A stretch of 41,337 nucleotides of DNA from Thermoplasmatota archaeon (GCA_016927555.1 JAFGML010000009.1:1-41337), one strand, 5' to 3'; positions 1-8,227 are shown, counted from the stretch's first letter. Program-made: numbers and translations. Notes: generated by a model not told the origin, from the letters alone.

Positions 1-36
<36 letters not shown>

Positions 37-40
37 GTTC

Positions 41-472
41 TTATTCGATGGTCAGGGTGACCTGGAATGTTTCGCAGATGTCGGTCTGGTCGAATGATCG
101 TCTGCAGTCGAGACTCAGTGTTGTCGAGCCAGTATTCAGTGCGGTGAACAGCCAGGTGTCTTTTCCGAAATCACCAAGCATCCCGGAGCTGCCCCAGTTG
201 AACTCATCAACTTGCTGTAGCAGCGAAGCATCGATGCTGGTGATGGTCCAGAGGTACCCGCCATCGCCATAGTCTTGTAACGTGAGGTTCAGCGTGTCAC
301 CTGTCTTGATGGCGATGGTTTTTCCATGGTCATCAGCGGTGCACAAGATGGTGTGCGGTGTGGGTTGCCTGAGGGGTGGTTCAGCGGTCAGCGTGACCCC
401 AATCACGGTCCCTGCTGCAACAGCAGCGATGAGCACTAGCCCTGATACGACGAGCAGTGATTGTGTTTTCAT
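41..472 (-). CDS. Membrane-anchored or secreted chagasin-family (I42) cysteine peptidase inhibitor
   Basis: This 143-residue protein begins with a hydrophobic signal/anchor (about residues 5-26) followed by a single compact beta domain. The domain shows the chagasin pattern: a GYLW loop (DGGYLWTI, equivalent to the NPTTGYxW loop), a glycine-containing middle loop (GSSGMLGDFG), then a DTWLFTALNTGSTTLSL strand and a CRRSF loop in the place of the usual RPW loop. Known chagasins block papain-like cysteine peptidases by inserting these three loops into the active site. The length fits the family plus an export signal. A TATA box lies about 33-42 bp upstream. The RPW loop is altered (CRRSF), so inhibitory strength is uncertain. 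The fold assignment is fairly secure; the target is unknown, although a papain/C39-like secreted protein is encoded at 40215. Confidence 0.75.
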   Translation of the reverse strand: MKTQSLLVVSGLVLIAAVAAGTVIGVTLTAEPPLRQPTPHTILCTADDHGKTIAIKTGDTLNLTLQDYGDGGYLWTITSIDASLLQQVDEFNWGSSGMLGDFGKDTWLFTALNTGSTTLSLDCRRSFDQTDICETFQVTLTIE

Positions 473-504
473 AAATCATCACAATGGTGGTATGGTCGCT
501 GTCG

Positions 505-514
505 CTATATAAAC
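505..514 (-). promoter_or_regulatory. TATA box of the chagasin-like gene
   Basis: The minus strand reads GTTTATATAG here, a strong archaeal TATA element. It is 33-42 bp before the ATG at 472, which predicts a short leader. A weak GTGATG ribosome-binding sequence lies just before the ATG. Confidence 0.5.
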
Positions 515-569
515 CGTCAGAAAATGTTTGGGGAACGCCAAACGACGCAGGCTCTCCATAGGGAGGAAA

Positions 570-1400
570 TCACGGTTTTTCTGAAGAGATATCGACGGCG
601 GAGGCGATTCGGTCGATGGTGTGTTCACAGAAGAGGGGCTCATCGATGTGCAGCTGGATGGCATGGGAGGGGCAGGCGTCGACGCATCGTCCACATCCCC
701 GGCAGTCCTCGGTGATGCGTGCTTTTCCGCCGGTGATGGTGATGGCATGGATGAAGCACTGCTCTGCGCAGGTACCACAGCCAGTGCAGTGGTCATCAAC
801 GGTGAGGCGTACCCCAGGCATGCGTTTAATCTGTGATTGGATGGAGGGGTGAAGATCCGGGATCCATTTCCACAGGCAGCAGCAGCTGCAGCAGTTGCAG
901 ATGGTCAGCAGCTGCTCACCGTTCTTGACCTGCAGCCATGTCTTGTCGATCGTGTCCCGGCCGATGAGATGAATCAACCCGGCTTTCCGACACCGGTCGA
1001 CATGGTCTAAGGCTTCCTGCAGGCTGACCTCACGGCCGTAGGCAGGGCTGATGTCTTTGACGGCCTCACCCAGGAACAGGCATCCGAGTTCAACGGGGTA
1101 GTCTTTGCAGTGGTTGGACTGGCGGCAGAGGCAGAAGTCCATGATGAACCGACGTGACGCCTGTCTGATGAAATGCTCAACCACCTGCGAGGGCAGCACG
1201 ACAGTATCAGGGGGTGCTATGGGAGTATTCAGGTGGAGTTCCACCACGCTGTCTTTGAGCAGGTACGTCAGGTTCGTCTGATGGAACAGCAGACGTTGCA
1301 ACAGTTGTTTCAGACCAGGCACCCGAGTCAACTTCGCTACAAAGAATCGGTAGGGGAAGGATTTTTCAAGCAGTACGATGAACGCGTTTGGTCGTTTCAT
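570..1400 (-). CDS. Cysteine-rich 4Fe-4S ferredoxin-type protein
   Basis: A 276-residue soluble protein. The C-terminal part carries two ferredoxin motifs, CTGCGTCAEQC and CRGCGRCVDACP, so it should bind two [4Fe-4S] clusters. Upstream are two further cysteine groups: FCLCRQSNHC followed by GC (about residues 89-107), and the very dense CNCCSCCC near residue 170. The CNCC-x-CCC block is known from uncharacterised anaerobe ferredoxin-like proteins, but its cluster type is not established. The first ferredoxin motif lacks the usual proline after the fourth cysteine. Likely role is electron transfer or sensing in anaerobic metabolism; the partner is unknown. It stands alone with no partner gene on the same strand. 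A TATA-like TATAAAAG lies only about 8 bp before the ATG, too close to serve this start by itself. Confidence 0.75.
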   Translation of the reverse strand: MKRPNAFIVLLEKSFPYRFFVAKLTRVPGLKQLLQRLLFHQTNLTYLLKDSVVELHLNTPIAPPDTVVLPSQVVEHFIRQASRRFIMDFCLCRQSNHCKDYPVELGCLFLGEAVKDISPAYGREVSLQEALDHVDRCRKAGLIHLIGRDTIDKTWLQVKNGEQLLTICNCCSCCCLWKWIPDLHPSIQSQIKRMPGVRLTVDDHCTGCGTCAEQCFIHAITITGGKARITEDCRGCGRCVDACPSHAIQLHIDEPLFCEHTIDRIASAVDISSEKP

Positions 1401-1515
1401 AGCCGAGTATAAAAGATGGGGGCGTAGAATAAGAAGTTTGTTGCACTACGGCCTAGGAGAGAATGTTTTTATAGATGTACTGGATGTTTTTCCCTGATTT
1501 GGGGGAAGATACGAT

Positions 1516-3720
1516 ATGGATGAGAACTTGCTACATCGTGGTGTGAGTGTTGGTCTCTGTTTTATGATGCTGTTGTCTGTTACCCCTTGTTTGATTACTC
1601 CTTGCTCTGAGGTCTCCGCAGAAGAATACCACCCGGAGGGAACCGTTTTGTCACCCAGTCCTATCACATTGATTTCTAAATCCACTGGCCTAGATGTGCC
1701 TGCGAAAGAAGGTGGTGACACGGAGCTGGAGCTTGCTGATATCAACAACGATGGTCATCTGGATATCATCTGCGTCGGTGACCATGGGTCGCCGTACATC
1801 AACAGCGACCAGCATGGGATCATGGTCTGGTTGAACAACGGTCAAGGCGTCTGGTCCGTGTCCCAGGTGGGTAACTTCGGGTACGGTGGCATTGAAGCAG
1901 GTGATCTGAACCTGGATGGGTTCCTTGATGTGGTCTGGGGTATTCACCATGATTACGGAGTCCCTGGGTTTGGTGACACGTTGATTGGTGCAGCCCTTGG
2001 CGATGGCACTGCAACCAATTGGATTCCCTGGGCAACAGGCCTGGGGACTGGTGGTGAGGACTGGGGCATGGCAGCAACTGATCTTGCGGATTTCGACTGC
2101 AACGGGGTGCTGGACCTCATCTCCCAGTCGTTCGGCTGCTGCAACGGGTACCACCTCTATGAGAACCATGGGAATGGCACCTGGACGCATGTCTGGTCGC
2201 TGACCGGTGGGAACGCCAATGATAACCTTGAGGTGGGTGATTTCAACGCGGATGGGTACCCGGATTTTGTGGGGACCCGTGAGGCAACCCACGTGTTCCT
2301 CGGGGATGGTTCGTTTGGTTTTCTGATGCCTCAAAATGGTCTTCCCACGGCAACGTGGTACGGAGCAGACTGTGGCGACATCAACAACGATGGCACCGAT
2401 GATCTTGTAGTGGGTGGTAATGGTTTTGGTGTACGGTGCTATCGCTTCGAGTCGAGTAACAACACCTGGGTATCACTCTCCACAGGTCTACCGACGACAG
2501 GCTCGTATTACCCGCAGCTGGGGGACCTTGATGGTGATGGGAACCTGGATGTTGTCGCGTACCTCGGACCAGGTGGCACGGTGTACCTTGGTGATGGCAC
2601 AGGCAGCTGGGTTGCTGATGCCACGTTCACCATGGTTGCACCTGGAGGATACTCAGCGTTTGTGGTGGACGGTGACTTTGACCATGACGGCAGGGAAGAC
2701 ATTGTGATCCAAGCTGAGCAGGGCAGCTGGCCGTCGTACCAGAATGTGCTGCGTGCGTTCTCCCCCTGGCTAGAACCAACAGCGTTGACAGCGCAGGTGA
2801 CATCACCGCATGGCGGTGAGACCCTGCGAGCCGGCTCTATCCGCATCATCCGATGGCTTGCTGCGGTGCCACCTACTGCTCTTCCTGGGAACGTTGACAT
2901 CCAGCTGTCGCTCCATGGGGAGGCTGGTCCGTGGATGACCATCGCACAGGATGTGCCAAACAGCGGGTGGTACCAGTGGCTGGTCGATGGCAGCGGGTCG
3001 TCTCACTGTCGCATCAAGATCACTGTTACTGCGGGCTCATCAACCGTGTCTGCAGTCTCCCCAAATGATTTCACGATCCTGGGGTTCTCGGTCAATGCGC
3101 ATGGGCCGTACCAAGGAGCGGTGGGTGAACCTGTACAGTTCACTGGTTCCGCGGAGAACGGCACACCACCGTACGAGTTCCTCTGGGAGTTTGGAGAGGG
3201 GAACAGCTCAACAGACCAGAACCCAGTCCATGTGTACCAGCAGCAGGGGAACTACACGGTCGTACTCACGGTCACTGACAGCATGGGTATCACCGTGCAG
3301 GATGCCACCTGGGCGTTGATTATAGGTGACAACACGCCACCAGATCCACCAGTGATTGATGGACCTGCTGTTGGGAGGATCAACGTGGTGTACAACTACA
3401 CGCTGCGGTGTGACGACCCTGAGCTTGATGACGTGTTCTTCCGTGTGGACTGGGGCGATGGGAATATGAGTGAGTGGGTTGGCCCTGTTGCATCTGGGGA
3501 AGAGATCATTGTCTCTCATGAATGGCTCCAGCGAGGAGTCTTCACCATCAAGGCTCAAGCCAAGGATGCCTATGGGTTGGAGAGTGACTGGGCGATGCTG
3601 CGGGTGTGGATGCCGACGAAGAGTGCGTGGAGGCCACCTGGGCTCAGAATGCTTCTTGAGCAGTTCATCACCTGGTGGTTAGAAGCGACTCCCTTGCTCA
3701 GACTGTTGTCTACACTGTAA
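1516..3720 (+). CDS. Secreted FG-GAP/VCBS beta-propeller protein with PKD domains
   Basis: A 734-residue exported protein. Residues 1-35 form a signal peptide ending near SEVSA. Residues about 60-415 hold FG-GAP/VCBS-type repeats with Asp-rich calcium loops (DINNDGHLDI, DLNLDGFLDV, DFNADGYPDF, DINNDGTDDL, DLDGDGNLDV, DFDHDGREDI), the pattern of a propeller. Residues about 420-520 look like an Ig-like domain beginning SPHGGETLRAGS, related to the Kre9/KNH-type domain. A classical PKD domain spans about 522-603 (GEPVQFTGSA ... YQQQGNYTVVLTVTD), and a second PKD-like domain spans 607-700. There is no clear C-terminal membrane anchor, only an amphipathic tail. GGGGGAAG at 1501 is a good ribosome-binding site 7 bases before the ATG. 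It is probably a surface adhesion or substrate-binding protein; no catalytic domain is visible. Confidence 0.8.
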   Translation: MDENLLHRGVSVGLCFMMLLSVTPCLITPCSEVSAEEYHPEGTVLSPSPITLISKSTGLDVPAKEGGDTELELADINNDGHLDIICVGDHGSPYINSDQHGIMVWLNNGQGVWSVSQVGNFGYGGIEAGDLNLDGFLDVVWGIHHDYGVPGFGDTLIGAALGDGTATNWIPWATGLGTGGEDWGMAATDLADFDCNGVLDLISQSFGCCNGYHLYENHGNGTWTHVWSLTGGNANDNLEVGDFNADGYPDFVGTREATHVFLGDGSFGFLMPQNGLPTATWYGADCGDINNDGTDDLVVGGNGFGVRCYRFESSNNTWVSLSTGLPTTGSYYPQLGDLDGDGNLDVVAYLGPGGTVYLGDGTGSWVADATFTMVAPGGYSAFVVDGDFDHDGREDIVIQAEQGSWPSYQNVLRAFSPWLEPTALTAQVTSPHGGETLRAGSIRIIRWLAAVPPTALPGNVDIQLSLHGEAGPWMTIAQDVPNSGWYQWLVDGSGSSHCRIKITVTAGSSTVSAVSPNDFTILGFSVNAHGPYQGAVGEPVQFTGSAENGTPPYEFLWEFGEGNSSTDQNPVHVYQQQGNYTVVLTVTDSMGITVQDATWALIIGDNTPPDPPVIDGPAVGRINVVYNYTLRCDDPELDDVFFRVDWGDGNMSEWVGPVASGEEIIVSHEWLQRGVFTIKAQAKDAYGLESDWAMLRVWMPTKSAWRPPGLRMLLEQFITWWLEATPLLRLLSTL

Positions 3721-3750
3721 GACATCTCTGCTCTGAGTAGGAAGAAGGTG

Positions 3751-4491
3751 TTACGGTTTCTGCATCACATAGAATACAGAGCCGTACCAAGAGTGGTACT
3801 TCCGGAACAGATCGATTTCCTCTTGCTCGAGTCGCAGCATCTCGAGTGCCTCTGGATTCTCCGCATATTTTGTTCTCAATTGCTTCACTCGTTTCTCAAG
3901 AGGGGTGTAGTAGAACTCCCACCAGGCGTCGTCTGGCAACGCAAAGTGCCCAAGCAGCCTGTACCCACTGCGTTCAATAATCTTGAGGTCTTTCTCAATG
4001 GTTTTGATCTCTGGGTACACTTTTTCCCAGTATGCCTTGATTTCCTGTGGCGGGTTGTCTTTCAACCAGGCCATCTCATGGACTGCGAGATACCCTTGTG
4101 GTCTGAGAAACCGTTTCCATTCCCGTAGGCCACGCTCGAAGCCGATGATAAAGATGGAACCTTCAGCCCAGATGATGTCAAAGGATTCATCAGGGAACTT
4201 TATGGCATCCATGGACTGGTTCACCGTGGTAATCCGCTGGGAGAAGTGTTCTCTTTCTGCTAACGTGGTGAGGTTATCCAGGTACGGCTGGTGGATGTCA
4301 AGAGCGGTGATGGGGCCGTCGGTGAGTCGTGCAAGGTGAATGGTTTGCAGCCCAGGGCCGCAGCCGATATCCAGGATACGTGGCCGCTCAAGTGCGGGGA
4401 TCATCTCAAAGGCTCTCTGGGTGTACTCATCCCGGCCGGAGCCTTCACGGGGAAGGCCCTTGTGGATGTCAAAGAAAACGTCCATGTCCAT
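3751..4491 (-). CDS. Class I SAM-dependent methyltransferase
   Basis: A 246-residue Rossmann-fold methyltransferase. Motif I is ILDIGCGPGLQT (near residue 39), followed by the acidic end of strand 2 (ITALDIHQPYL) and the motif IV region FDIIWAEGSIFIIG. The C-terminal third (WWEFYYTPLEKRVKQL) probably forms the substrate side. It resembles generic Methyltransf_11/25 proteins and the substrate cannot be read from the sequence. It follows the radical SAM gene by 27 bp on the same strand, so the two may be co-transcribed and act on the same small molecule or RNA (inference). Confidence 0.8.
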   Translation of the reverse strand: MDMDVFFDIHKGLPREGSGRDEYTQRAFEMIPALERPRILDIGCGPGLQTIHLARLTDGPITALDIHQPYLDNLTTLAEREHFSQRITTVNQSMDAIKFPDESFDIIWAEGSIFIIGFERGLREWKRFLRPQGYLAVHEMAWLKDNPPQEIKAYWEKVYPEIKTIEKDLKIIERSGYRLLGHFALPDDAWWEFYYTPLEKRVKQLRTKYAENPEALEMLRLEQEEIDLFRKYHSWYGSVFYVMQKP

Positions 4492-4518
4492 GGGCGGTGT
4501 TTATGGGAGGAGCGTTAT

Positions 4519-5445
4519 TTAAAGGGAACTGATGTATCCTTGGTCGTAGAGGAGGGTGGCATCCAGGACCTCGTCTTCAACATCGGAGAGTGTTTCCAGG
4601 GTCGAAGATAGCACAGCAAGCATCTCGCGTTGCTGCTCTGGAAGGTTGCCTGCGATGCCGTGGTACACCACCTGGTGGTTCCACCACAGGTAGTTGGTGA
4701 GATGATCAGAGGCCAGCTCACAGTCGTGTACAGTGAGATGCTTTACGAACATCTGTACTTCCCGTAGCTTTTCAAGTGGTGAGGTCGGTGTGTACCGTCC
4801 AGCGTTCCTCTGCGCCTCAAGCAGGGAGCCGTGTTGCACGATGAGGGTGCGCAGCCTGATGAAATCAGGGTTCACTGCGTTGCACACCCGTGCAGATTCC
4901 ACCGCGTGCTGTCTGAGGCGTTGTCTTCCACCTGCACCGATGAGGAGGTAGAAAGACAGTTCCAGTCCTGCGTCTTTTGCTGCCTTGCCTCCTGCGATCA
5001 TCTCCTCAGGGGTCGCTCCTTTCTGCAGGAAGGCAAGGGTCTCTGCATCACCAGATTCCAAGCCGACATGCACCCTGGTGAGGCCAGCTACTTTGATGCT
5101 GGCGAGACGCGTGGGACCGAGTTTGAGTAAGGTTTTTGCTCGTGCGTACGACGTGATTCTCTCAGCATGGGGAAAACGCTGTCGGATGTACTGGAGAATG
5201 TCTTCGATGTGTTTCATCACCAGGCTATCAGAGTCTGCGAGGAACACGGCGCGTGCCCTTGGGAACATCTGGACCGCCTTGTCAATGTCCTGTTTGACGT
5301 CCTCAACTGATCGTGGGTGGAATTTCAGTGTCTTGTACATCGTGCAGAACACGCATTTGTTCCACGGGCAGCCGCGTGAGGCACGAATCAAGGCTGATGA
5401 CGCCTCGTTGGGTGGTCGATACGGTGGGAAATCGTACGAGAACAT
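4519..5445 (-). CDS. Radical SAM protein with CX4CX2C cluster motif
   Basis: A 308-residue radical SAM enzyme of the MiaB/Elp3-like SPASM-free type. The cluster motif near the N-terminus is CPWNKCVFC, a CX4CX2C spacing instead of the textbook CX3CX2C. The codons confirm this spacing. Downstream are typical radical SAM features: VFLADSDSL, a RVHVGLESGD strand/loop and a LSFYLLIGAGG strand, consistent with a partial TIM barrel. There is no cobalamin-binding or TRAM domain. The CPWNKC-type motif occurs in an uncharacterised COG1032-like subfamily. The reaction is unknown. It is the first gene of a probable two-gene transcript with the methyltransferase at 3751. Confidence 0.8.
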   Translation of the reverse strand: MFSYDFPPYRPPNEASSALIRASRGCPWNKCVFCTMYKTLKFHPRSVEDVKQDIDKAVQMFPRARAVFLADSDSLVMKHIEDILQYIRQRFPHAERITSYARAKTLLKLGPTRLASIKVAGLTRVHVGLESGDAETLAFLQKGATPEEMIAGGKAAKDAGLELSFYLLIGAGGRQRLRQHAVESARVCNAVNPDFIRLRTLIVQHGSLLEAQRNAGRYTPTSPLEKLREVQMFVKHLTVHDCELASDHLTNYLWWNHQVVYHGIAGNLPEQQREMLAVLSSTLETLSDVEDEVLDATLLYDQGYISSL

Positions 5446-5540
5446 AGAGGAATCTAAGACACGTTCAAGCGATTTTAACCTTTCGCTCCTCTGTGTTCAT
5501 TTTCAGATGACTCTCAGGTGTGTGACGATGGTGCGTAGGT

Positions 5541-5548
5541 TTTTAAAT
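5541..5548 (+). promoter_or_regulatory. TATA box of the small membrane protein gene
   Basis: TTTTAAAT lies about 28-35 bp before the ATG at 5576. This predicts transcription starting within a few bases of that codon and supports the short version of the gene. Confidence 0.45.
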
Positions 5549-5575
5549 CATGGTTCCCATGGTGAGAAAGATTCC

Positions 5576-5926
5576 ATGGTCCGTGGTATCGCAACCGATG
5601 AGAAGAAGTACAAGCACGTCAGACAGGATGATGATCAGTGGCTGTCCAAGGATGTGCAGGAGATTCGAAAAACTGCTGAACTGTACATCGAGGGTCTGCG
5701 TCCTGTTGATGACCAAGAAACCCCCGGGAGAAGAGCCCAGAGGAGTGCACACGACATGAGGATTATTCATATGCTGGTAATTCTTCTTGGCATCTTTGGG
5801 ACAATGACGCTTCTTGCGGGTCTGTATTTCCTCATCAAAGGCAACGGCATTATTGGGGTCTCTGCAACCAGTATTGGTGCTGTCTTTATGATGGCGTTGC
5901 TCCTGTATGAGAAATACAATTCTTAG
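5576..5926 (+). CDS. Small two-TM membrane protein, unrecognised
   Basis: The reading frame is open far upstream, but that part is the shadow of the opposite radical SAM gene. The likely start is the ATG at 5576, preceded by GGTGAG at 5561 and by a TATA box at 5541. This gives 116 residues: a charged N-terminal 60 residues rich in Asp, Lys, Arg and Glu, then two hydrophobic segments (LVILLGIFGTMTLLAGLYFLI and a second one near residues 92-112) joined by a short KGNG turn. I do not recognise the family. The soluble part is probably cytoplasmic, before a helical hairpin. An in-frame ATG at 5528 is an alternative start. Confidence 0.55.
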   Translation: MVRGIATDEKKYKHVRQDDDQWLSKDVQEIRKTAELYIEGLRPVDDQETPGRRAQRSAHDMRIIHMLVILLGIFGTMTLLAGLYFLIKGNGIIGVSATSIGAVFMMALLLYEKYNS

Positions 5927-5965
5927 AGCGAGATGTGACCCGAGGAAAGAAAGGATATTGTTGTT

Positions 5966-7324
5966 TTATGGAATAATCCATGCTACGATATCGGTGATCA
6001 CCTGACTATCGACGTTTCCAGGGGTGTTGTACTCAGTGTTGCTGGGCGTTCCTGTGCCAGGGATAAAGAGGTGGTTGAGCGCATCATACGTTTGGAAATG
6101 CACAGTTGCTACTCCAGTCAATGCGTCCTGCCAGGCTAGAAAATCATCGGTGTAGGTGACCTGGTAGTCTCGTTTCCCCTGCAGCACAAACAGCGGGATG
6201 GACAACGTCTCAGCTGTTGCGATGGGATCATAGGAAGCCAAATCAGCCCAGTACGCATAGGACGCCCCAAGGACGATTTCATCAGCGCTGATGTTCAACG
6301 TCTGTACCTGTTCGACTGCCTCTTCTGTCTGATTTATGGATGCCTGCTCATCTGCTGTGATGTTGCCATCAAGCCCAGCAAGATAGATAACTTGAGAAAG
6401 AATCAGTTCCTCAATGTGCCGCGTATGAGCAGCAAGCAGAATCAGCCCGGTGACATTCTCCTCTTGCTGTGCGATACGGGGAGCAAGGTACCCACCAAAG
6501 CTATGTCCAAGCACGTACACCTGTGAGGTGTTAATTCCTGGGTAGGAACGCAGGTAGGTGACCGCTGCGATGGCATCAGTGATGGTTTCTTCCTGGACTG
6601 TGAAAGTGTCTAACATGGTAGCTACCGCATCGGGATAGTATTTTGTCCGTTTCTCATACCGTAGAACTGCGATGCCTTGGGAGGCAATCCCCCAGGCAAG
6701 GTCCTTGAATGGTTTGTTCGGACCAATGGTTTCATCCCGGTCATTGGGACCAGACCCATGCACCAGGACAACTGCAGGGACGTGTGGTGCAGCGGTGATC
6801 GGTAGGGTAAGAGTGCCTGGTAGCTGCCAGGGTTCCTCACCAATAGTGACATTCACCTCAGTGAACAATGACTGATTCGCATAGGAGGGTGGCATGTAGA
6901 GAGACGACAGGTCAGTGGGCACGAATTGGAACCCAGCCACGAGGTCTTGGTCATCAAAGACAAACCGGGTATCTAAGTACCCCAGTAGTGAATAGTTACA
7001 AGTAACATAGACCACCGTGTATCCTGATTCGATGGTCGTACGAAGACGTATAATCCCTTCAAAGGACCCGTATGAATTGGTGAGGGACTGCCAGATGAGG
7101 GAGAGCTGCTCTGCATCAATCGCCTGAGCCACCGTGTCATTAAAAAACACAAATGCCTCTGAAAACGTTCCATCATCAAAATCAGTAATAATCATTGATG
7201 CGATCTCCTCAACAGTGTACTCAGGAGGTGCTGGTGTCTCATCTTGGGTAGTACACCCTGAGAGTATCCCAACAAATACAAACAGTACGAGAGTGATTAC
7301 AGCCATAGACTGTTGTTGTTTCAT
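5966..7324 (-). CDS. Lipoprotein alpha/beta hydrolase with N-terminal DUF3887-like domain
   Basis: A 452-residue exported protein. The N-terminus is a lipoprotein signal with lipobox LSGC, so Cys24 or so is the probable attachment site. Residues about 35-140 resemble the DUF3887 domain (FSEAFVFFNDTVAQAI ... GFQFVP) that precedes many hydrolases. The hydrolase domain has an HGSGPNDRDE oxyanion loop, the nucleophile elbow GHSFGG with Ser275, an acid-region LQGKRDYQV and the catalytic His in DALNHLF. It should cleave esters or peptides (BAAT/dienelactone-hydrolase-like families) at the cell surface; the substrate is unknown. This domain pair is common in bacteria, so acquisition from bacteria is plausible. 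A TATA box lies just upstream at 7358. Confidence 0.85.
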   Translation of the reverse strand: MKQQQSMAVITLVLFVFVGILSGCTTQDETPAPPEYTVEEIASMIITDFDDGTFSEAFVFFNDTVAQAIDAEQLSLIWQSLTNSYGSFEGIIRLRTTIESGYTVVYVTCNYSLLGYLDTRFVFDDQDLVAGFQFVPTDLSSLYMPPSYANQSLFTEVNVTIGEEPWQLPGTLTLPITAAPHVPAVVLVHGSGPNDRDETIGPNKPFKDLAWGIASQGIAVLRYEKRTKYYPDAVATMLDTFTVQEETITDAIAAVTYLRSYPGINTSQVYVLGHSFGGYLAPRIAQQEENVTGLILLAAHTRHIEELILSQVIYLAGLDGNITADEQASINQTEEAVEQVQTLNISADEIVLGASYAYWADLASYDPIATAETLSIPLFVLQGKRDYQVTYTDDFLAWQDALTGVATVHFQTYDALNHLFIPGTGTPSNTEYNTPGNVDSQVITDIVAWIIP

Positions 7325-7357
7325 GATTCCTCACGTAGGAGAACAAAAAGTGCTCGC

Positions 7358-7366
7358 CTTATAAAC
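7358..7366 (-). promoter_or_regulatory. TATA box of the lipoprotein hydrolase gene
   Basis: The minus strand reads GTTTATAAG, 34-42 bp before the ATG at 7324, the expected archaeal spacing. Confidence 0.45.
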
Positions 7367-7471
7367 TATTTGGGGTGTTGTATATTCTTGTTTTTTGATG
7401 TATGGACGGAAATGTCAAAAGTAGGAGAAGTATAGGGGAAAATCTCTTTTTGTCCAACTTTTTCGTACAAA

Positions 7472-7486
7472 CTCTTTTGTAAAGAG
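7472..7486 (+). promoter_or_regulatory. Hairpin in the leader of the fibre-like gene
   Basis: CTCTTT-TGT-AAAGAG is a perfect 6-bp stem with a 3-base loop. It lies 30-45 bases before the ATG at 7517. It may be an mRNA leader structure or a dyad binding site; function unknown. Confidence 0.3.
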
Positions 7487-7516
7487 GGAGACATACTACT
7501 CTCTAGGAGGAAAAGA

Positions 7517-8128
7517 ATGAAAAAGAATGAGAAATCATCCGTCAGGCTGGTGCTTAGCATTGCTGTACTGGCACTAGTAATAATCACGCTCTGCTCAGGG
7601 GTTGGCACGAGCCAAGGAGATGTGAATCAGGCATACATAACAGATCGTGATTGGAACTACTGGAGCAACCCACCGCACATGTTCTCAATTCCTACGGGCA
7701 ATGTCGGTATCGGTGGAGTACCCCCAGGCAATGCCAAGCTGTACGTCAAGACGAACAACCCGTACATGGATTACGCCATCTACGCGGAAGGCGCACTTGG
7801 CATCAAGAGCGTGAGCACCATCTTTGAAGGCACAGGCATCACCGGGGAAGGCGGCCATGCCGGGGTGTACGGCAACGGCTACATCGGTCTGCTCGGTGAG
7901 GGGTACTACGGCGGCTGGTTCGAAGGCAAGGGGTACTTCAGCGGCAACGTGGGCATCGGGGTCGTCGAGATGGAAAGTAAACTGCACGTTGATGGTGCGA
8001 TTCAACTCAACCCGACAGCTGAACCAGCGATTCCGTCGTCTGGGTTTGTCATTTATTGTGATGCTGCTGATGGAGCTCTCAAGGCAAAAGCATCAACAGG
8101 GACTATAACGATTCTAGCAAACCCCTAA
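7517..8128 (+). CDS. Secreted glycine-rich fibre/tail-spike-like repeat protein
   Basis: A 203-residue protein with a signal peptide (about residues 1-33). A NVGIGGVPPGNAKLYVK segment and a second copy, NVGIGVVEMESKLHVDGAI, flank a glycine-rich stretch in which G-x-x-G-x-G units recur about every eight residues (GVYGNGYI, GLLGEGYY, GGWFEGKG). This pattern is typical of trimeric phage-tail-fibre-like or beta-helical surface proteins, often annotated with NVGIGT-type repeats. AGGAGG at 7505-7510 sits 6 bases before the ATG, a strong ribosome-binding site. The central repeat region is visibly more G+C-rich than both ends of the gene. It has no recognisable enzyme domain, and surface display or attachment is inferred. 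Confidence 0.7.
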   Translation: MKKNEKSSVRLVLSIAVLALVIITLCSGVGTSQGDVNQAYITDRDWNYWSNPPHMFSIPTGNVGIGGVPPGNAKLYVKTNNPYMDYAIYAEGALGIKSVSTIFEGTGITGEGGHAGVYGNGYIGLLGEGYYGGWFEGKGYFSGNVGIGVVEMESKLHVDGAIQLNPTAEPAIPSSGFVIYCDAADGALKAKASTGTITILANP

Positions 8129-8215
8129 CACAGAACGAGTGCTGCCTGGACGTTCCTAAAACGAGTGATGCGTGTAGAGAAGAATCCTCATCCTTTTTTC
8201 GATTTAGTGAAACGA

Positions 8216-8227
8216 ACCTGGCGGGAT
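8216..8227 (-). repeat. 12-base exact match to the 3' end of the tRNA-Arg gene
   Basis: The bases acctggcgggat here are identical to 14694-14705, the acceptor/T-stem end of the intact tRNA-Arg gene, in the same orientation. A 12-base chance match is possible but unlikely in a window this size. With the larger decayed copy at 11117 it could mark an old attachment site. Confidence 0.3.

Noticed and set aside
4985-5527. Long plus-strand frame leading into the small membrane protein, giving 313 residues
   Set aside because: This part lies antisense to the radical SAM gene, has unlikely composition, and the TATA box and GGTGAG site place the true start at 5576.
5651-5680. Another tRNA T-arm fragment (gattcgaa)
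   Set aside because: Only eight bases match and the surroundings are coding; chance.
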